From Ligula intestinalis (lineage: Eukaryota > Platyhelminthes > Cestoda > Diphyllobothriidea > Diphyllobothriidae), in assembly GCA_036362985.1 (NCBI GenBank), contig JAYGXS010000002.1:6764330-6828329 (forward strand): 64,000 nt of DNA, written 5' to 3'. Positions 54,133 to 64,000 of this stretch are shown here, in pieces. A model generated the notes under the pieces. It was given only the letters and a program-made list of their open reading frames with translations. It had not been told where the DNA came from and searched no databases. Within the stretch, counting starts at the first letter, position 1. Each line of letters starts with the position of its first letter. The position numbers and the translations under genes are program-made.

Positions 54133-57013
54133 TTATTCGAAGAGCATTTAATGCGACTAGCAATGGATGACTGGTTTAACCATTAGGGTAATGCAGCGCT
54201 TTAGGGTTCGGTATGGCTGAGGGATAACGACCAATGAGCCAGAAATGTCCATTCCAGTCTTCGTATGTCTTTGCCGGAAAGGTTAAACTGCCTACACTAC
54301 TAGCCATACAGTGGCCGCAGATGGGGCTCGAGAAATAAGAGCCAATGCATAATGGGAGCGTTAATCAACAAATGAAAAATTATTTCAGGTGGCGAGACGT
54401 TTTGCCTTTTCCGTAGTACGCCGTCGTCAAAACACTTCTTTTTTCTTTGCGATGGCATTAAACAATATTTTATACGAAACTATTGATTAATCAAGGGGAT
54501 TGGAGTGCTATAGTATACAGTACATCCATCGTTCCGCAAGCAGTATCACATCAATCGCATATATTGGGTTAAAAATGGACTCGTATTCGATAAGTATAAT
54601 CGTTAAGTAGTAACCATGTTTTTGGCTGTTAGTAATGAGTTTTAAATTTTTAAAGCAACTTGCAAAATGCAATATATTGTGAATGACTTGCTGCCACATA
54701 TCCTATGGATGTGGTGGTCGCGAAGAATATGTGTTGGTAAGGCGGACGTAAATGATCTGCTAAACAGGAACTGCTCGTAATACAAAGGGCGATTGGGTAA
54801 GCGTGGAGAAATGAAGTAGTTCTGCATGACTAGGGTTCAGGAACGGCCCAAAATACAGGTTTCTTTGAACCAAATTCCAGCAGAATTAGGATTCCTTTAT
54901 TTGGTACCTGTTAAAGGTATTGACAAGCTTACAAGAGTAAATGCGAAAAAAAAACTTACGGTTAAGATTATGACTACGAGTAAGGTTTATGTTAGCACCA
55001 ATGTTAGAACTATGATACGGGAATTACGCGTAGGACCACTTGGGCGATATCTTCCTATTCCCCTGTCTTACGTAGGAGGCTATATAAGTAATCCTGGGTG
55101 AGGTGTTTGCCGGTTTAGTTTCAAGGGGTAGACTTAATGTTTCATCCTGGGTTTCTTCTAGTATTCCGTGCTATATACAAATTCGACGTGCACTTTATTG
55201 CACATGGTCAGCAGAAGAAAGGAAAAACTACCCATCGACTAGTTTACTGCTCGGACCTCCAGAAGGCTATCAATATTAGCGTCCGGAACAATCGCGTAAT
55301 CTGGTTACCGGATAGATACAATAGTTCATCCTTGAGCCTTGGATTGACATAAAATTACGGCTACATTACTAAAAATGTTTTATTTTGAAAAGAAGGGATG
55401 GCATTCTTCGAGAGCCCCAATTATTCTTGCCACGAAAAACTTTTCCTTAGATGAATATTTTTTCGAAATTTAATCCTGTGCACCAGACCGATGCGTGAAA
55501 TCACATGTCCTCGCGAGCAAACTCTAAAAACCCTCGGTACTAACTTCCCTCTGAAAAAAACGACGAAGCCCACCCTTTTCGCCGGCAGGAGGATATATAC
55601 AAGTACACTTCAAAGAATGGCAAGACCGACAGTAAGACTGTATTGTGCTACTACCAGGGCTTTTGCGGAAGACGAATCACCGAGGACGTTTTTTGTGGTA
55701 CAGTTACAGACGGTCATCCGAGCATCCAGTTGCGGCATTTTGAAAAAGAGGCCGTCGGGAGGCTTATTTCCGGCGGCAAAATTGTCAAGGATCATATATT
55801 ACTGCCAATGTGAAGGCGGATGTACAATGCGGCAACCCTGACGCTGTGGTATACTCAGCCTACTTGCATCTACGCTGACAGCATGCTGAAAAACAGCGGA
55901 TACCGATTTAAATGCAAAACGTGCAACAAAGCGTCACCACCCATGGATATCATCAAAATGCTCTTAGTCATAGTCAGGATCTACCCAAGATGTTGAGGAG
56001 CCAATTAAAGAAAAGGCGGCCTCATTAGTCTTCCCGTGTGCGATAATTTCACCACCCCTTAGCTCCATATCTAACCGTTCTCGTTTTTTGCCGCCAAATA
56101 TGCTTTCATTTGGAAAAATCTACCACTCTAAATTACGCTTTCTTCTAAATTACCGATTTTCAAAAGCAACTTACATAAATATTTAAATTTGGAGGAAATA
56201 AAGTCGTACTTTTGTTTCCTTTCCAAACATGCAACCTGTAGATTTCAAAAAGGGTCCTTCTGGGATTTGAAGCTCTTCTAAGGCTAGTAGAACAGTTTCT
56301 AAATAGTTTAAATTTACCTCTGCAGAGTCAAGCATCATTTCCAAAGGCTGCAAACTCTTCTCTGTTTTAGAACCCCGGCGGTGGTATTCGAGGTCGCTAT
56401 TAATATCATCGCGTGTTCTTGCGTTGTCGCCAATTTGTCGGTGGACTTTGCAGTCTGGTGGGCCGTGACTTCTACTGTCCCACCCCTCATTTAAACTCCG
56501 TTGTCCCCGATGAGCCCCTCCTATCTCACCGCCATGATGCTATATGATTTTGCCCACGACAATAAGCGTTCCCAACCCTCAACACTAGGATCCCATCTAA
56601 GTGCATCATATCATACCATGTCAATCGAACTACCTATTTAAGTAGTGTTTTCTCCTACATCTTTTGGAAATCGATGGCTTGCTGCAATCTCCCACCGATG
56701 TAGGTGTTTTTGCTTACTGCCGAGTAACTTTAATTTTAAAAGAGGGTACGTTGTAAATCGGATCTGACTTGTTATCTTATTACGTGTAACGATGTACCAC
56801 TTCCTGATGTTATACAGGTGCTTACGCGCACCTGTGATTACCAACTTTGTATTAACTTTGATGACAGCACAAATTTTGTAAAAAAAAAGGGTCCTTTTTT
56901 GCCCTGAATATAAAATTTAGTATTTTATTTGCCCGACTCGACGCTATTGTCAGGGAACGAAAACGTGCAGCTCACTGCGTGATTAAGTCCGATAACCCGT
57001 TAACCAAAATTCC
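54133..57013. other. Unassigned DNA with two unusual frames and a SINE tail
   Basis: 54212-54300 is a 3' fragment of SINE family 1 (gagccagaaatgtccattcc, agtcttcgtatgtctttgcc). The plus frames 54826-55101 and 55137-55352 (91 and 71 codons, same frame, two stops between) read SLNQIPAELGFLYLVPVKG and MFHPGFLLVFRAIYKF. I do not recognise them. A further frame at 55491-55841 carries YYCQCEGGC, and FKCKTCNK is readable in another frame at 55905-55928; this hints at a zinc-ribbon protein, perhaps a decayed transposase. Confidence 0.35.
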
Positions 57014-57415
57014 GGTGTAATCTACCGCATCGACTGCCTTTGTGGTAAAGGTGACTATGTTGGTGAAACCGGCAAACGGGTTCTCACGAAAATGTACCAG
57101 CACGAACCCGCCGTGGGACGGAATGAAAAACGTGATTTGGTAGTCGCTCACGCATCCATGAAAGGGCACAGCTTCGATTTCTAACACGTGCGAATACTGG
57201 GTCAGCCGGACGACCGAATGTCACGCCTCTTCCAGGAGACATGGCACTCGCATGCAAATGCTATCAATAGGCATATCGATCTCCCAGATGCCTCTCTCGC
57301 GTTGCGCAAGCAATGTCAGGGCCCAAGGTCACTCGCGGCGGAGCGAACAATAGGGACGCAAGGTCACCCACGACAGAGCTGCATGTTTTCATTCCTTGAC
57401 AATGGCCTCAAGTGA
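57014..57415 (+). pseudogene. Penelope-like element GIY-YIG endonuclease, nearly whole domain
   Basis: The plus frame reads GVIYRIDCLCGKGDYVGETG, KRVLTKMYQHE, then AHASMKGHSFDF, stop (57182-57184), and in the same frame HVRILGQPDDRMSRLFQETW, INRHIDLPDASLALR. VIY and YVGETG are the GIY-YIG pair, and a CxCG-type segment lies between them as in PLEs. ETW corresponds to the usual E-x-W of the C-terminal half. A single nonsense codon interrupts an otherwise open frame. The reverse transcriptase is missing. Confidence 0.8.
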
Positions 57416-57429
57416 GAGTACGAAACGTC
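57395..57429 (+). ncRNA. Decayed hammerhead-like motif after the Penelope-like ORF
   Basis: TTGACAATGGCCTC-AAGT-GAGAGTA is followed by an intact CGAAACGTCGGGCAAATAAA. The GAAA/CGTC box and the tail agree with 50342-50390. The first box (TTGACAA for CTGATGA) and most of helix II are lost. It overlaps the end of the ORF. Confidence 0.3.
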
Positions 57430-57716
57430 GGGCAAATAAAATACTCGTCTCAGAGAGTGTCTTCCCGCCTTCTCTTCAATTACCTGGGCCTCGCATATTT
57501 TCGAATATTCAAAATTTAGTATTTATTTATTTAAGATCGCTCCACTTTTGCGTGAGATGAGAAAAGACTGTAATCTAGGTGGAAGATGGTGTATCGGCTT
57601 TTTCAGCGTAACACAGAAGGTAAGTGTTCTGAACGCGATGTGGAAGCAACGCAACTGTTCGGTTGCTACAAATTGGTACGAATTCCAAAACAGTTAACAG
57701 AAGCGCGAACAATTCT
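57430..57716. other. PLE 3' tail and unassigned DNA
   Basis: Begins with the AATAAAATAC tail of the PLE. No other feature up to the (AT)n run at 57717-57740. Confidence 0.35.
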
Positions 57717-58100
57717 ATATATATATATATATATATATATCAGTAAGGAATGTATGACAGCATTTGGGGGTAACTTGATACAGAACTGCTTCGGGCTTAT
57801 TAGCCTTCATTATTAGCCTCATTAGCCTTCTGACCACCACATGAACTTTGTTTCGTTCGGAAGCCTATTCGGTCGGTGTTCGCGCAATTCTGAGTGAACT
57901 AAACAAAGTTCATGTGGTGGTCAGAGGTCCCCAGTGGTGGTAGACCCCAGTGGTGGACCAACTGCGCCTTCTGTAAGTGCTTTTGTTTGTGTTGTCTGTC
58001 AAGCTGATGCTCAGGGTTATGCTTGGCTGATGAAGGCTCATAAGCCCGAAACAGTTCTATATCAAGTTACCCCCAGACGCTGTCATACCCCCTTACTGTT
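57717..58100. repeat. Rearranged satellite units with a 24-bp palindrome
   Basis: After the (AT)n run come pieces of the 367-bp unit in both orientations: an inverted piece at 57750-57800, then arms ctgaccaccacatgaacttt (57830-57853) and its exact 24-bp complement (57901-57924), then a forward piece 57950-58100 that reads like the array units (gtggaccaactgcgcc, gcttggctgatgaaggct). Confidence 0.7.
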
Positions 58101-58110
58101 TTAGATATAT

Positions 58111-58598
58111 GGAACAAAAGTGCTCATCCGATCTATATGGTAAGGGCACATACTTGTCCGGGAAGTGCCTTGAGGCTCGTACTTGAGCGATATCAGGCTT
58201 GTCGATTAGCGACCTCAGAATATGATGGAGTGGATCCAACAAAGACAAGGGAGACCGGAATGGCTAGTTCTGGCTTGTTATTCGTCATCAGCCAGTCATA
58301 ACCAATCTTAGGGGTCGGAACCCCCGAGATTGGAACCCCGAACCTTTGGTCATTGGATTAACCACCCTACCTCGGCACAACGGGCTCGTTGCTTTGTCGG
58401 TTGTGATCGGGGATATGATGGAACAAAGGTGCTCATCCGATCTATCTGTTAAGGGCACATACTTGTCCCTTGTCTTTGTCGGATCCACTCCATCATATTC
58501 TGAGGTCACTAAGCAACAAGCCTGATATCGCTCAAGTACGAGCCTCAAGGCACTTCTGGGACAAGTATGTGCCCTTACCAGATAGATCGGATGAGCAC
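58111..58598. repeat. 130-bp inverted repeat enclosing a SINE
   Basis: The left arm (58120-58250) and right arm (58468-58598) are inverted copies: tgctcatccgatctatatgg, cttgaggctcgtacttgagc and tatgatggagtggatccaac each recur complemented. A third, direct copy of the first ~48 bp lies at 58421-58468. The loop holds a SINE family 1 copy. The whole block interrupts the satellite array. Confidence 0.75.
58243..58415 (-). repeat. SINE family 1 copy in the loop of the inverted repeat
   Basis: The reverse complement has a Ser/Leu-tRNA-like head (GTGCCGAGGTAGGGTGGTTA as A-box region, GGGGTTCCAATCTCG as B box), then ggttatgactggctgatgac, aagccagaactagccattcc and ggtctcccttgtctttg. Its nearest relative here is the copy at 5051-5222. 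Confidence 0.7.
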
Positions 58599-58674
58599 CC
58601 CCAAATGCTGTCATTACCCCCTTACTGCTATTATGACTTGGCCGGAATCGGCCTGGCAGGCGGTCACCGTTGGT

Positions 58675-59488
58675 GACCTCTGACCACCACATGAACTTTG
58701 TTTAGTTCGGAAGCCTATTCGATCGTTGTTCGCACATTTCTGAGTGAATATACAGCCGATCAGCAGTGACAGCAAATGGCAGGTGGTGAGGCGCTGATGA
58801 ACTGCGGTTCGATGAAGTGCTTATGACCCATCTGATAGACACCAGTGGTGGACCAACTGCGCCGTCTCTGAGTGCGTTTGTTTGTGTTGTCCGACCAGCT
58901 GGTGTTCAGGGTTATGCTTGGCTGATGAAGGCTAATAAGCCCGAAACAGTTCTGTATCAAGTTACCCCAAATGCTGTCATACCCCCCTTACTGCTATTAT
59001 GACTTGGCCGGAATCGGCCTGACAGGCGGTCACCCGTTGATGACCTCTGACCGCCACATGAACTTTGTTTAATTCGGAAGCCTATTCGATCGGTGTTCAC
59101 ACATTTCTGAGTAAATATATGCCCGATCTGCAGTGACAGCAAATGGCAGGTGGTGAGACGCTGATGAACTGCGGTTCGATGAAGTGCTTATGACCCATCT
59201 GATAGACACCAGTGGTGGACTAACTGCGCCGTCTGTGAGTGCGTTTGTTTGTGTCGTCCGACCAGCTGGTGCTCAGGGTTATGCTTGGCTGATGAAGGCT
59301 AATAAGCCCGAAACAGTTCTGTATCTAGTTACCCCCAAATGCTGTCATACCCCCCCTTACTGCTATTATGACTTGGCTGGAATCGGCCTGACAGGCGGTC
59401 ACCCGTTGGTGACCTCTGACCACCATATGAACTTTGTTTAGTTCGGAAGCCTATTCGATCGTTGTTCGCACATTTCTGAGTGAATATA
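58675..59488 (+). repeat. ~367-bp tandem satellite array, truncated by a gap
   Basis: Units start at 58675, 59042 and 59411 (gacctctgacc), giving periods of 367 and 369 bp. A partial unit precedes at 58599-58674. Units differ by a few per cent. All carry a frame in one register that reads LMTHLIDTSGG, SAFVCVVRPAG and MKANKPETVLY. The third unit runs into 100 Ns, so the true copy number is unknown. A single unit is at 3400-3783. Confidence 0.88.
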
Positions 59489-59588
59489 NNNNNNNNNNNN
59501 NNNNNNNNNNNNNNNNNNNNNNNNNNNNNNNNNNNNNNNNNNNNNNNNNNNNNNNNNNNNNNNNNNNNNNNNNNNNNNNNNNNNNNNN
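59489..59588. other. Assembly gap (100 N)
   Basis: Exactly 100 unknown bases, a conventional placeholder length, inside or at the end of the satellite array. The real length is not known. Confidence 0.97.
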
Positions 59589-59593
59589 TGATA

Positions 59594-59801
59594 CAGCAAC
59601 GAGGGGTTCGGCTCTTCAGTAGGCCCCTAACGTTCGCTATGTGGTTTCTAGTATATGACCTTCAGATAATAATCAAGGAAATAATCGCGAAAATTATCAG
59701 GTGCATGACATGGAAATAGGTGGACGGGCCGGGTTGCATATACTAAAAACCGCAAAGAGAACGTTGGGGGACCTACTGAAGAGCCGAACCCCTCGTTGCT
59801 G
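59594..59801. mobile_element. Small foldback element with ~63-bp inverted repeats
   Basis: Arms 59594-59656 (cagcaacgaggggttcggct...) and 59738-59801 (...agccgaacccctcgttgctg) are inverted copies with several mismatches around an 81-bp centre. The outer 28 bases are perfect. No target duplication can be read because the left flank is the gap. Non-autonomous DNA-transposon remnant is the simplest reading. Confidence 0.6.
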
Positions 59802-60018
59802 CATTATGCAGTAGAAGAAACATCGGCGAAACACGTGTCTGGGCTTTTAGCTAGTATCTATGCAAAAGTACGGTATAACATCATTGTAATATAGAATTCA
59901 CACTACTTTTAGTGCTACTCGTTTGTAGAATGGACATTTCCGTGGTCATTCCGCGTCAGTTGAATGTCTTCAACGAAAATGTTCATCAAACTCTAGGGTC
60001 TGACCCTTAAAGTCATGT

Positions 60019-60074
60019 CCCGTCCACCTACTTTCATGTCATGCACCTAATAATTTCCGCTTTTATTTCCTTGA
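60019..60074 (-). repeat. Inverted copy of the centre of the foldback element
   Basis: The reverse complement matches 59673-59728 (tcaaggaaataa, attatcaggtgcatgacatg, aggtggacggg). It runs into an (AT)n tract at 60074-60098. Confidence 0.6.
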
Positions 60075-60098
60075 TATATATATATATATATATATATG

Positions 60099-63000
60099 CC
60101 ACCTATTTACTGATCCCACGCAAGAGAGAATGCCCTTGCTTTATCGTACTTTTACCATTCAGGCTTCATTCTACTGCGGATTTTAGAAGCAATCATGGCT
60201 TATTGCGCATTTTTTCGCTAGTTCAATCGTTTCTGCGAACAATGTGCCTTTTTATTCCTGGTACATGATTCCTCTTTTGGGTTGCCCAGTTCTTTTTATA
60301 CACCGGACGCCATTGACGGATGGTTTTTCTTTGTATGAAATAGAGATCCTCATTCATGTGGGATAAATATATATTTGTGCGCCACATTTAAATAATGCTT
60401 GAAGCTGTGATCGCTGGACCATGACGTTTACTCGTATGACGATTCAGAACACCGCTGTCAGAGACAGTCACAGGCAAACACTGTGTGTTAATTGTATATT
60501 GTCAACAAATCTAACCTAATATCTAAGAGCTCATGGGGGTGCTTATGCTGTATAACTGTTTAAAACGTATTTATAAGAATGTGGGAGGGTTTAAAAGGCC
60601 TTAAAATATATGAAAAAGACCATATAAGCATATGATTTTCATTTCGCGGATTTTCGAAAGTCTTTAATATTTAATCACTTTTTAATCATATTTGGGCCAC
60701 GAATTTTTCATAATGGTTCAAATGAATTATTTAAATCTGCCGAACCCTCCTAATAAAACTATAGCTAGTCTATTTATTATGCACAAAAATTTGAGGTTCA
60801 GGTATAATATTCCTTTCATCATCCCCGGAAGAGGAAGAAAAAGGGGCGATTTCTGGGACCAGGTTGTATTTAAGCTGACGTTTGAAAAGCTTTCTTGTTT
60901 CTATCGTCAGAGCGTAGTGACCATTTTCCTGCTGGTGTCAGTAAGCGTGTCCGAACGCTAGTCTGACGCCTGATGCCCATGTGACAATCGATTGTACCAA
61001 ATGATTTTTGTGGCTGTATTTTTAATAATATCTTGAGGCATTGGCAAACGGCTACATTTTCCATGGGTAAAAATATAGACATTTTACTGCAGTTTACAGG
61101 CCTCATATAAGGCATGTGCCTTGTTTAACTTAAGAGATTAGAACACAGTCCAACATTACAGTTTAAAAATGCCGTAAAGCATGCGCTGATGACGTGAACA
61201 ATGTTATATCATTGTTTATGAGAATCACAACTAGTAGTTGGAATCGGAAAGGTTGAACTTATATATCGCTTAATAAGAGGAAATTATGCTATCTGACTGA
61301 TTAAGGTAAATAAAAAAAATATCAGAACTCAATGGTCATTACTTGTGCAGGTATTGTTAAGTCGCCCCAGCAAAGGCATTCAATGCTTGTGCAAGACACT
61401 CGAAGACACCAATAGAAACGTCCTAACATACAGCTCATATGCCAGTATGTGTAGACACAGGGAACTTAAATGCCTCAAATGAAAGAGTAGATAGCCATTT
61501 CATTGTTGAAATAGCTGGACGATAGACCATCATTTGACAATGAATGTGTTTTCTTTTAAGTAATAACCCGAAAATGCAGAAATACATGACTTAGAAAGAT
61601 AACAGCCACAAGTTGTCACTATTTGGGCAGGAGTTAGAAGGATATCCGCTAAAAGTTATCCTCTCTCCGAAATCTTGCCCGAAACACAAAAAAAACGTGT
61701 CGCAGTAGCTCACAAAATGAATAACTTGAAGGCTGAGGAAAACAATAGTGACAATGGCTGCACGAATGAAGTTACTAAGCCCCATGCACAATAAGCCAGG
61801 GTAAACATAGGACCATATGTTGTATTCAGGCGAGGCCTAAAAGGTGGACATACAAGTAATCGCCCTCGTGGAAGAACAAAAGGTTGGCCACGGTTGCCTA
61901 AGAGTCAAATATTGAATGAAACACGCCAACTTCATCTAGAATAAGGAGCTCTCTGAACATTATTTTAATCCTGCGGAGACACCTCAGGCCATCTAGTACA
62001 GCCGACTGAGTTTGTTTGCGCCCTTTCTTCATCGTCTGCCTCCATGCTGCCCTCCTGGAGGTAATGAGGAAAAGATAAGCTTCAAATCAGAATCAGCACA
62101 ATCCAAAAAAACACAGATATGGTTACTGGACCTTCAGTCTGGAATCTCGGTACCTAACAGATGCTGGGTAGTGCTCCTGAGGTGCGCTGCTGTAGAGTAG
62201 CACGAGTGGAGAACAACCAGTTACGACATCTCTGAGGCCAGCTAGATCAGACATGCCCATGACTGTACCAATTCAGCAGCACTGTGCCCGATATTGCTAA
62301 CCAGCTGCAGAGTACGAAACTGGAATATGAATACCCTAGGCCTATTCCGAGAAATGCGAGCTTGTTTCCGAAAAAATTGAGCAGCTGCATTACGGTTAGG
62401 GATAATGATTGGGTCAGGGCTAGAGAAAAGTTACCCATCCTGGAAGTTAGCGCAAATCTACATATACTGCCGGGATTTTTAATTCTTATTTTCCGGTCTT
62501 ACTAGCGACAGCTGAGTCAGTCCCACCCACTGAATGATCCCAGTGTCAGAGAAATGGCTTACAACTGACATGCACTTCCCTTTCAAAAAACACTCGCCTA
62601 GCGCATTTATAAGCCTTGTCCAGAGACAGCGCGGCACTTAAAACCATCTGCTGAGATTGACATAGCCTAATTATACAGAGAGCAGTCTTCATATTAGGTT
62701 AAATGTAAGGCTGGATGCTGGCAATATCGTCTGCTGTGCATTAGATTGACGGCATAATGGACACCTAAAACTGCCTCGTTAAGTTCTTCTCTGAAAAGGT
62801 AGCAGGCTTGACGAACTATCCTGTAGACAGAATTGAAAAAAGACTGTCTGGAGAAAAAACCGATAGCATTGACAGCGCAAAGCCAAAAAAGTCAAATGGA
62901 GAGAATGGTTTCTTTGAAATGCTTCCAAGAGGTCCAGTGGCAACTGTTAATAGTTTTTGAATGCTAAATGATGTCTGGCAGCGCTTAAAAAGTAGCTGAA

Positions 63001-63999
63001 ATGAAAATAAACAGCCCGGGAACGACCTCTCTCATTATCCAAAAACAGAGTAAAAGCATGCCAACGTCCCTGGTACTTCTAAAACCTTGCTTTGTCGCAG
63101 TAAGACTGCCAGGGAAAATAAGCTTTCGCGGTAAAACGGTCGAAGGGGGAGAATGATTTCTTGATCAAGTGCGCAGTCAGAAAATGACACGGGTTAATGT
63201 GCTAGTGCCAAGAGAACCCAAAATGGGCCTTTGGACCGCGATCGGTTGTAAAGGCTTTATGGGAAATTTCAGATCGTGTGGTGCATATTTAAGTGTGGAA
63301 TTAATATACAAGTGAAAGGTGGACAAACACATAAACATGTGAGGCTTTCAAAAATTCCCATGAGTTAAGGACTCTTTGCGTTGCGTCTAGGTAACAAATC
63401 GCAAGAAGTCGTACGTTCATATATGAGGAGTAAAATAAATGAATTTATTTGCCAATATTTCCCAAAAATATAGGCTTAGATTTATATGGGTGTCGAAAAA
63501 CTATGCAGAACATAAGTACTGTTCAGTCTGAGTGACTGAAAATATTCGCAGTCAAAATGCAGCGTGCTATCGAGCAAAAGCTAATCCTCAACTAGTTGCT
63601 TGTTACTTAAGTTGGTACATTCAAGTACGAAAGCATTCTTGTTCCAGCGTGCTCGAAATAATTTTGGTCGGCGTCTCATGAGACTCAACTTACGGTAGAA
63701 GAGGTAATAGGTGCAAGTCATGATGGAAATTGGAGGTGGTAATTCGACATACATTTTGTCAGGTTATGTTGATCTAATCAGTGGATTTGATCCTAAGAAG
63801 ACTCTTAAGAAAGGAAAATTGCCTACTCAGTTCACTTTATTGAAGTGTAATAGTCAGAATTTTGGTGAAATCGGAGTTTGCCTGATTTTGAATAAATTTC
63901 CTTAGCTATGAAGTATGTCAGAAACAAATCTTCTATTATTATGCATTGGGCTACGGGTGAACCTCAATATAAGCAAGAAATGTTTGAACTTTATCTCAT
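60099..63999. other. No gene recognised
   Basis: AT-rich. 60815-60880 is one diverged arm of the PLE terminal sequence seen at 40677-40849. ctgccgaaccctcctaa at 60737-60753 also occurs at 7319-7335 in SINE family 2. A 64-codon plus frame at 63711-63905 (GGGNSTYILSGYVDLISGFD) is unrecognised and AT-rich. Confidence 0.4.
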
Positions 64000-64000
64000 T

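Noticed and set aside
58675..59488. CRISPR-like or bacterial repeat array
   Set aside because: The repeats are 367 bp, directly tandem without spacers, and the context is animal introns and transposons.
41754..64000. Upstream LIM-domain exons of the headpiece gene
   Set aside because: I looked for paired C-x2-C and H-x2-C frames with splice sites on the minus strand and found none. They are probably outside the window, or the gene may lack them.

Overview
This window reads as animal, specifically flatworm, genomic DNA and most likely tapeworm (a diphyllobothriidean such as Spirometra or Dibothriocephalus is my guess). The reasons are short exons separated by introns of many kilobases, no compact gene array, and a dense layer of Penelope-like, non-LTR, SINE and MITE copies of the kind I associate with large cestode genomes. 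The taxonomic call is inference from memory of repeat families; I could not search a database.

The one host gene I can support is on the minus strand and covers at least 3,115-41,753. Its last two coding exons (6,456-6,527 and 3,115-3,228) together encode a complete C-terminal villin headpiece, an F-actin-binding domain, ending in a stop codon with a possible poly(A) signal at 2,916-2,921. Five further exons (41,562-41,753; 36,078-36,286; 22,161-22,406; 20,993-21,082; 13,994-14,344) encode mostly Ser/Pro/Arg-rich linker, as in actin-binding LIM (ABLIM/UNC-115) or dematin-type proteins. The 5' part, including any LIM domains, is not in the window. Splice phases show that at least two small exons were not found.

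The introns and the flanking 22 kb are a repeat graveyard. The main items are: a full-length, frameshifted non-LTR retrotransposon (10,075-13,422) with a zinc finger, endonuclease, reverse transcriptase and C-terminal knuckle, bounded by a 12-bp target duplication; a 197-bp internally deleted derivative of it (5,542-5,738) with its own target duplication; remnants of at least two lineages of Penelope-like elements (PLEs) at seven loci, several ending in hammerhead-ribozyme-like motifs; an RTE-like non-LTR 3' end (29,467-29,820); two tRNA-derived SINE groups; three copies of a ~570-bp MITE with 8-bp target duplications (31,788-32,352; 44,666-45,236; 53,550-54,124); and a ~367-bp tandem satellite running into a 100-N gap (58,675-59,488), with a single inverted unit at 3,400-3,783.

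Several perfect or near-perfect inverted repeats (40,332-40,452; 40,677-40,849; 58,111-58,598; 59,594-60,074) mark foldback or head-to-head insertions. I saw no rRNA, no convincing functional tRNA gene, no CRISPR array and no prokaryotic operon. Region 41,754-64,000 has no host exon I could recognise.
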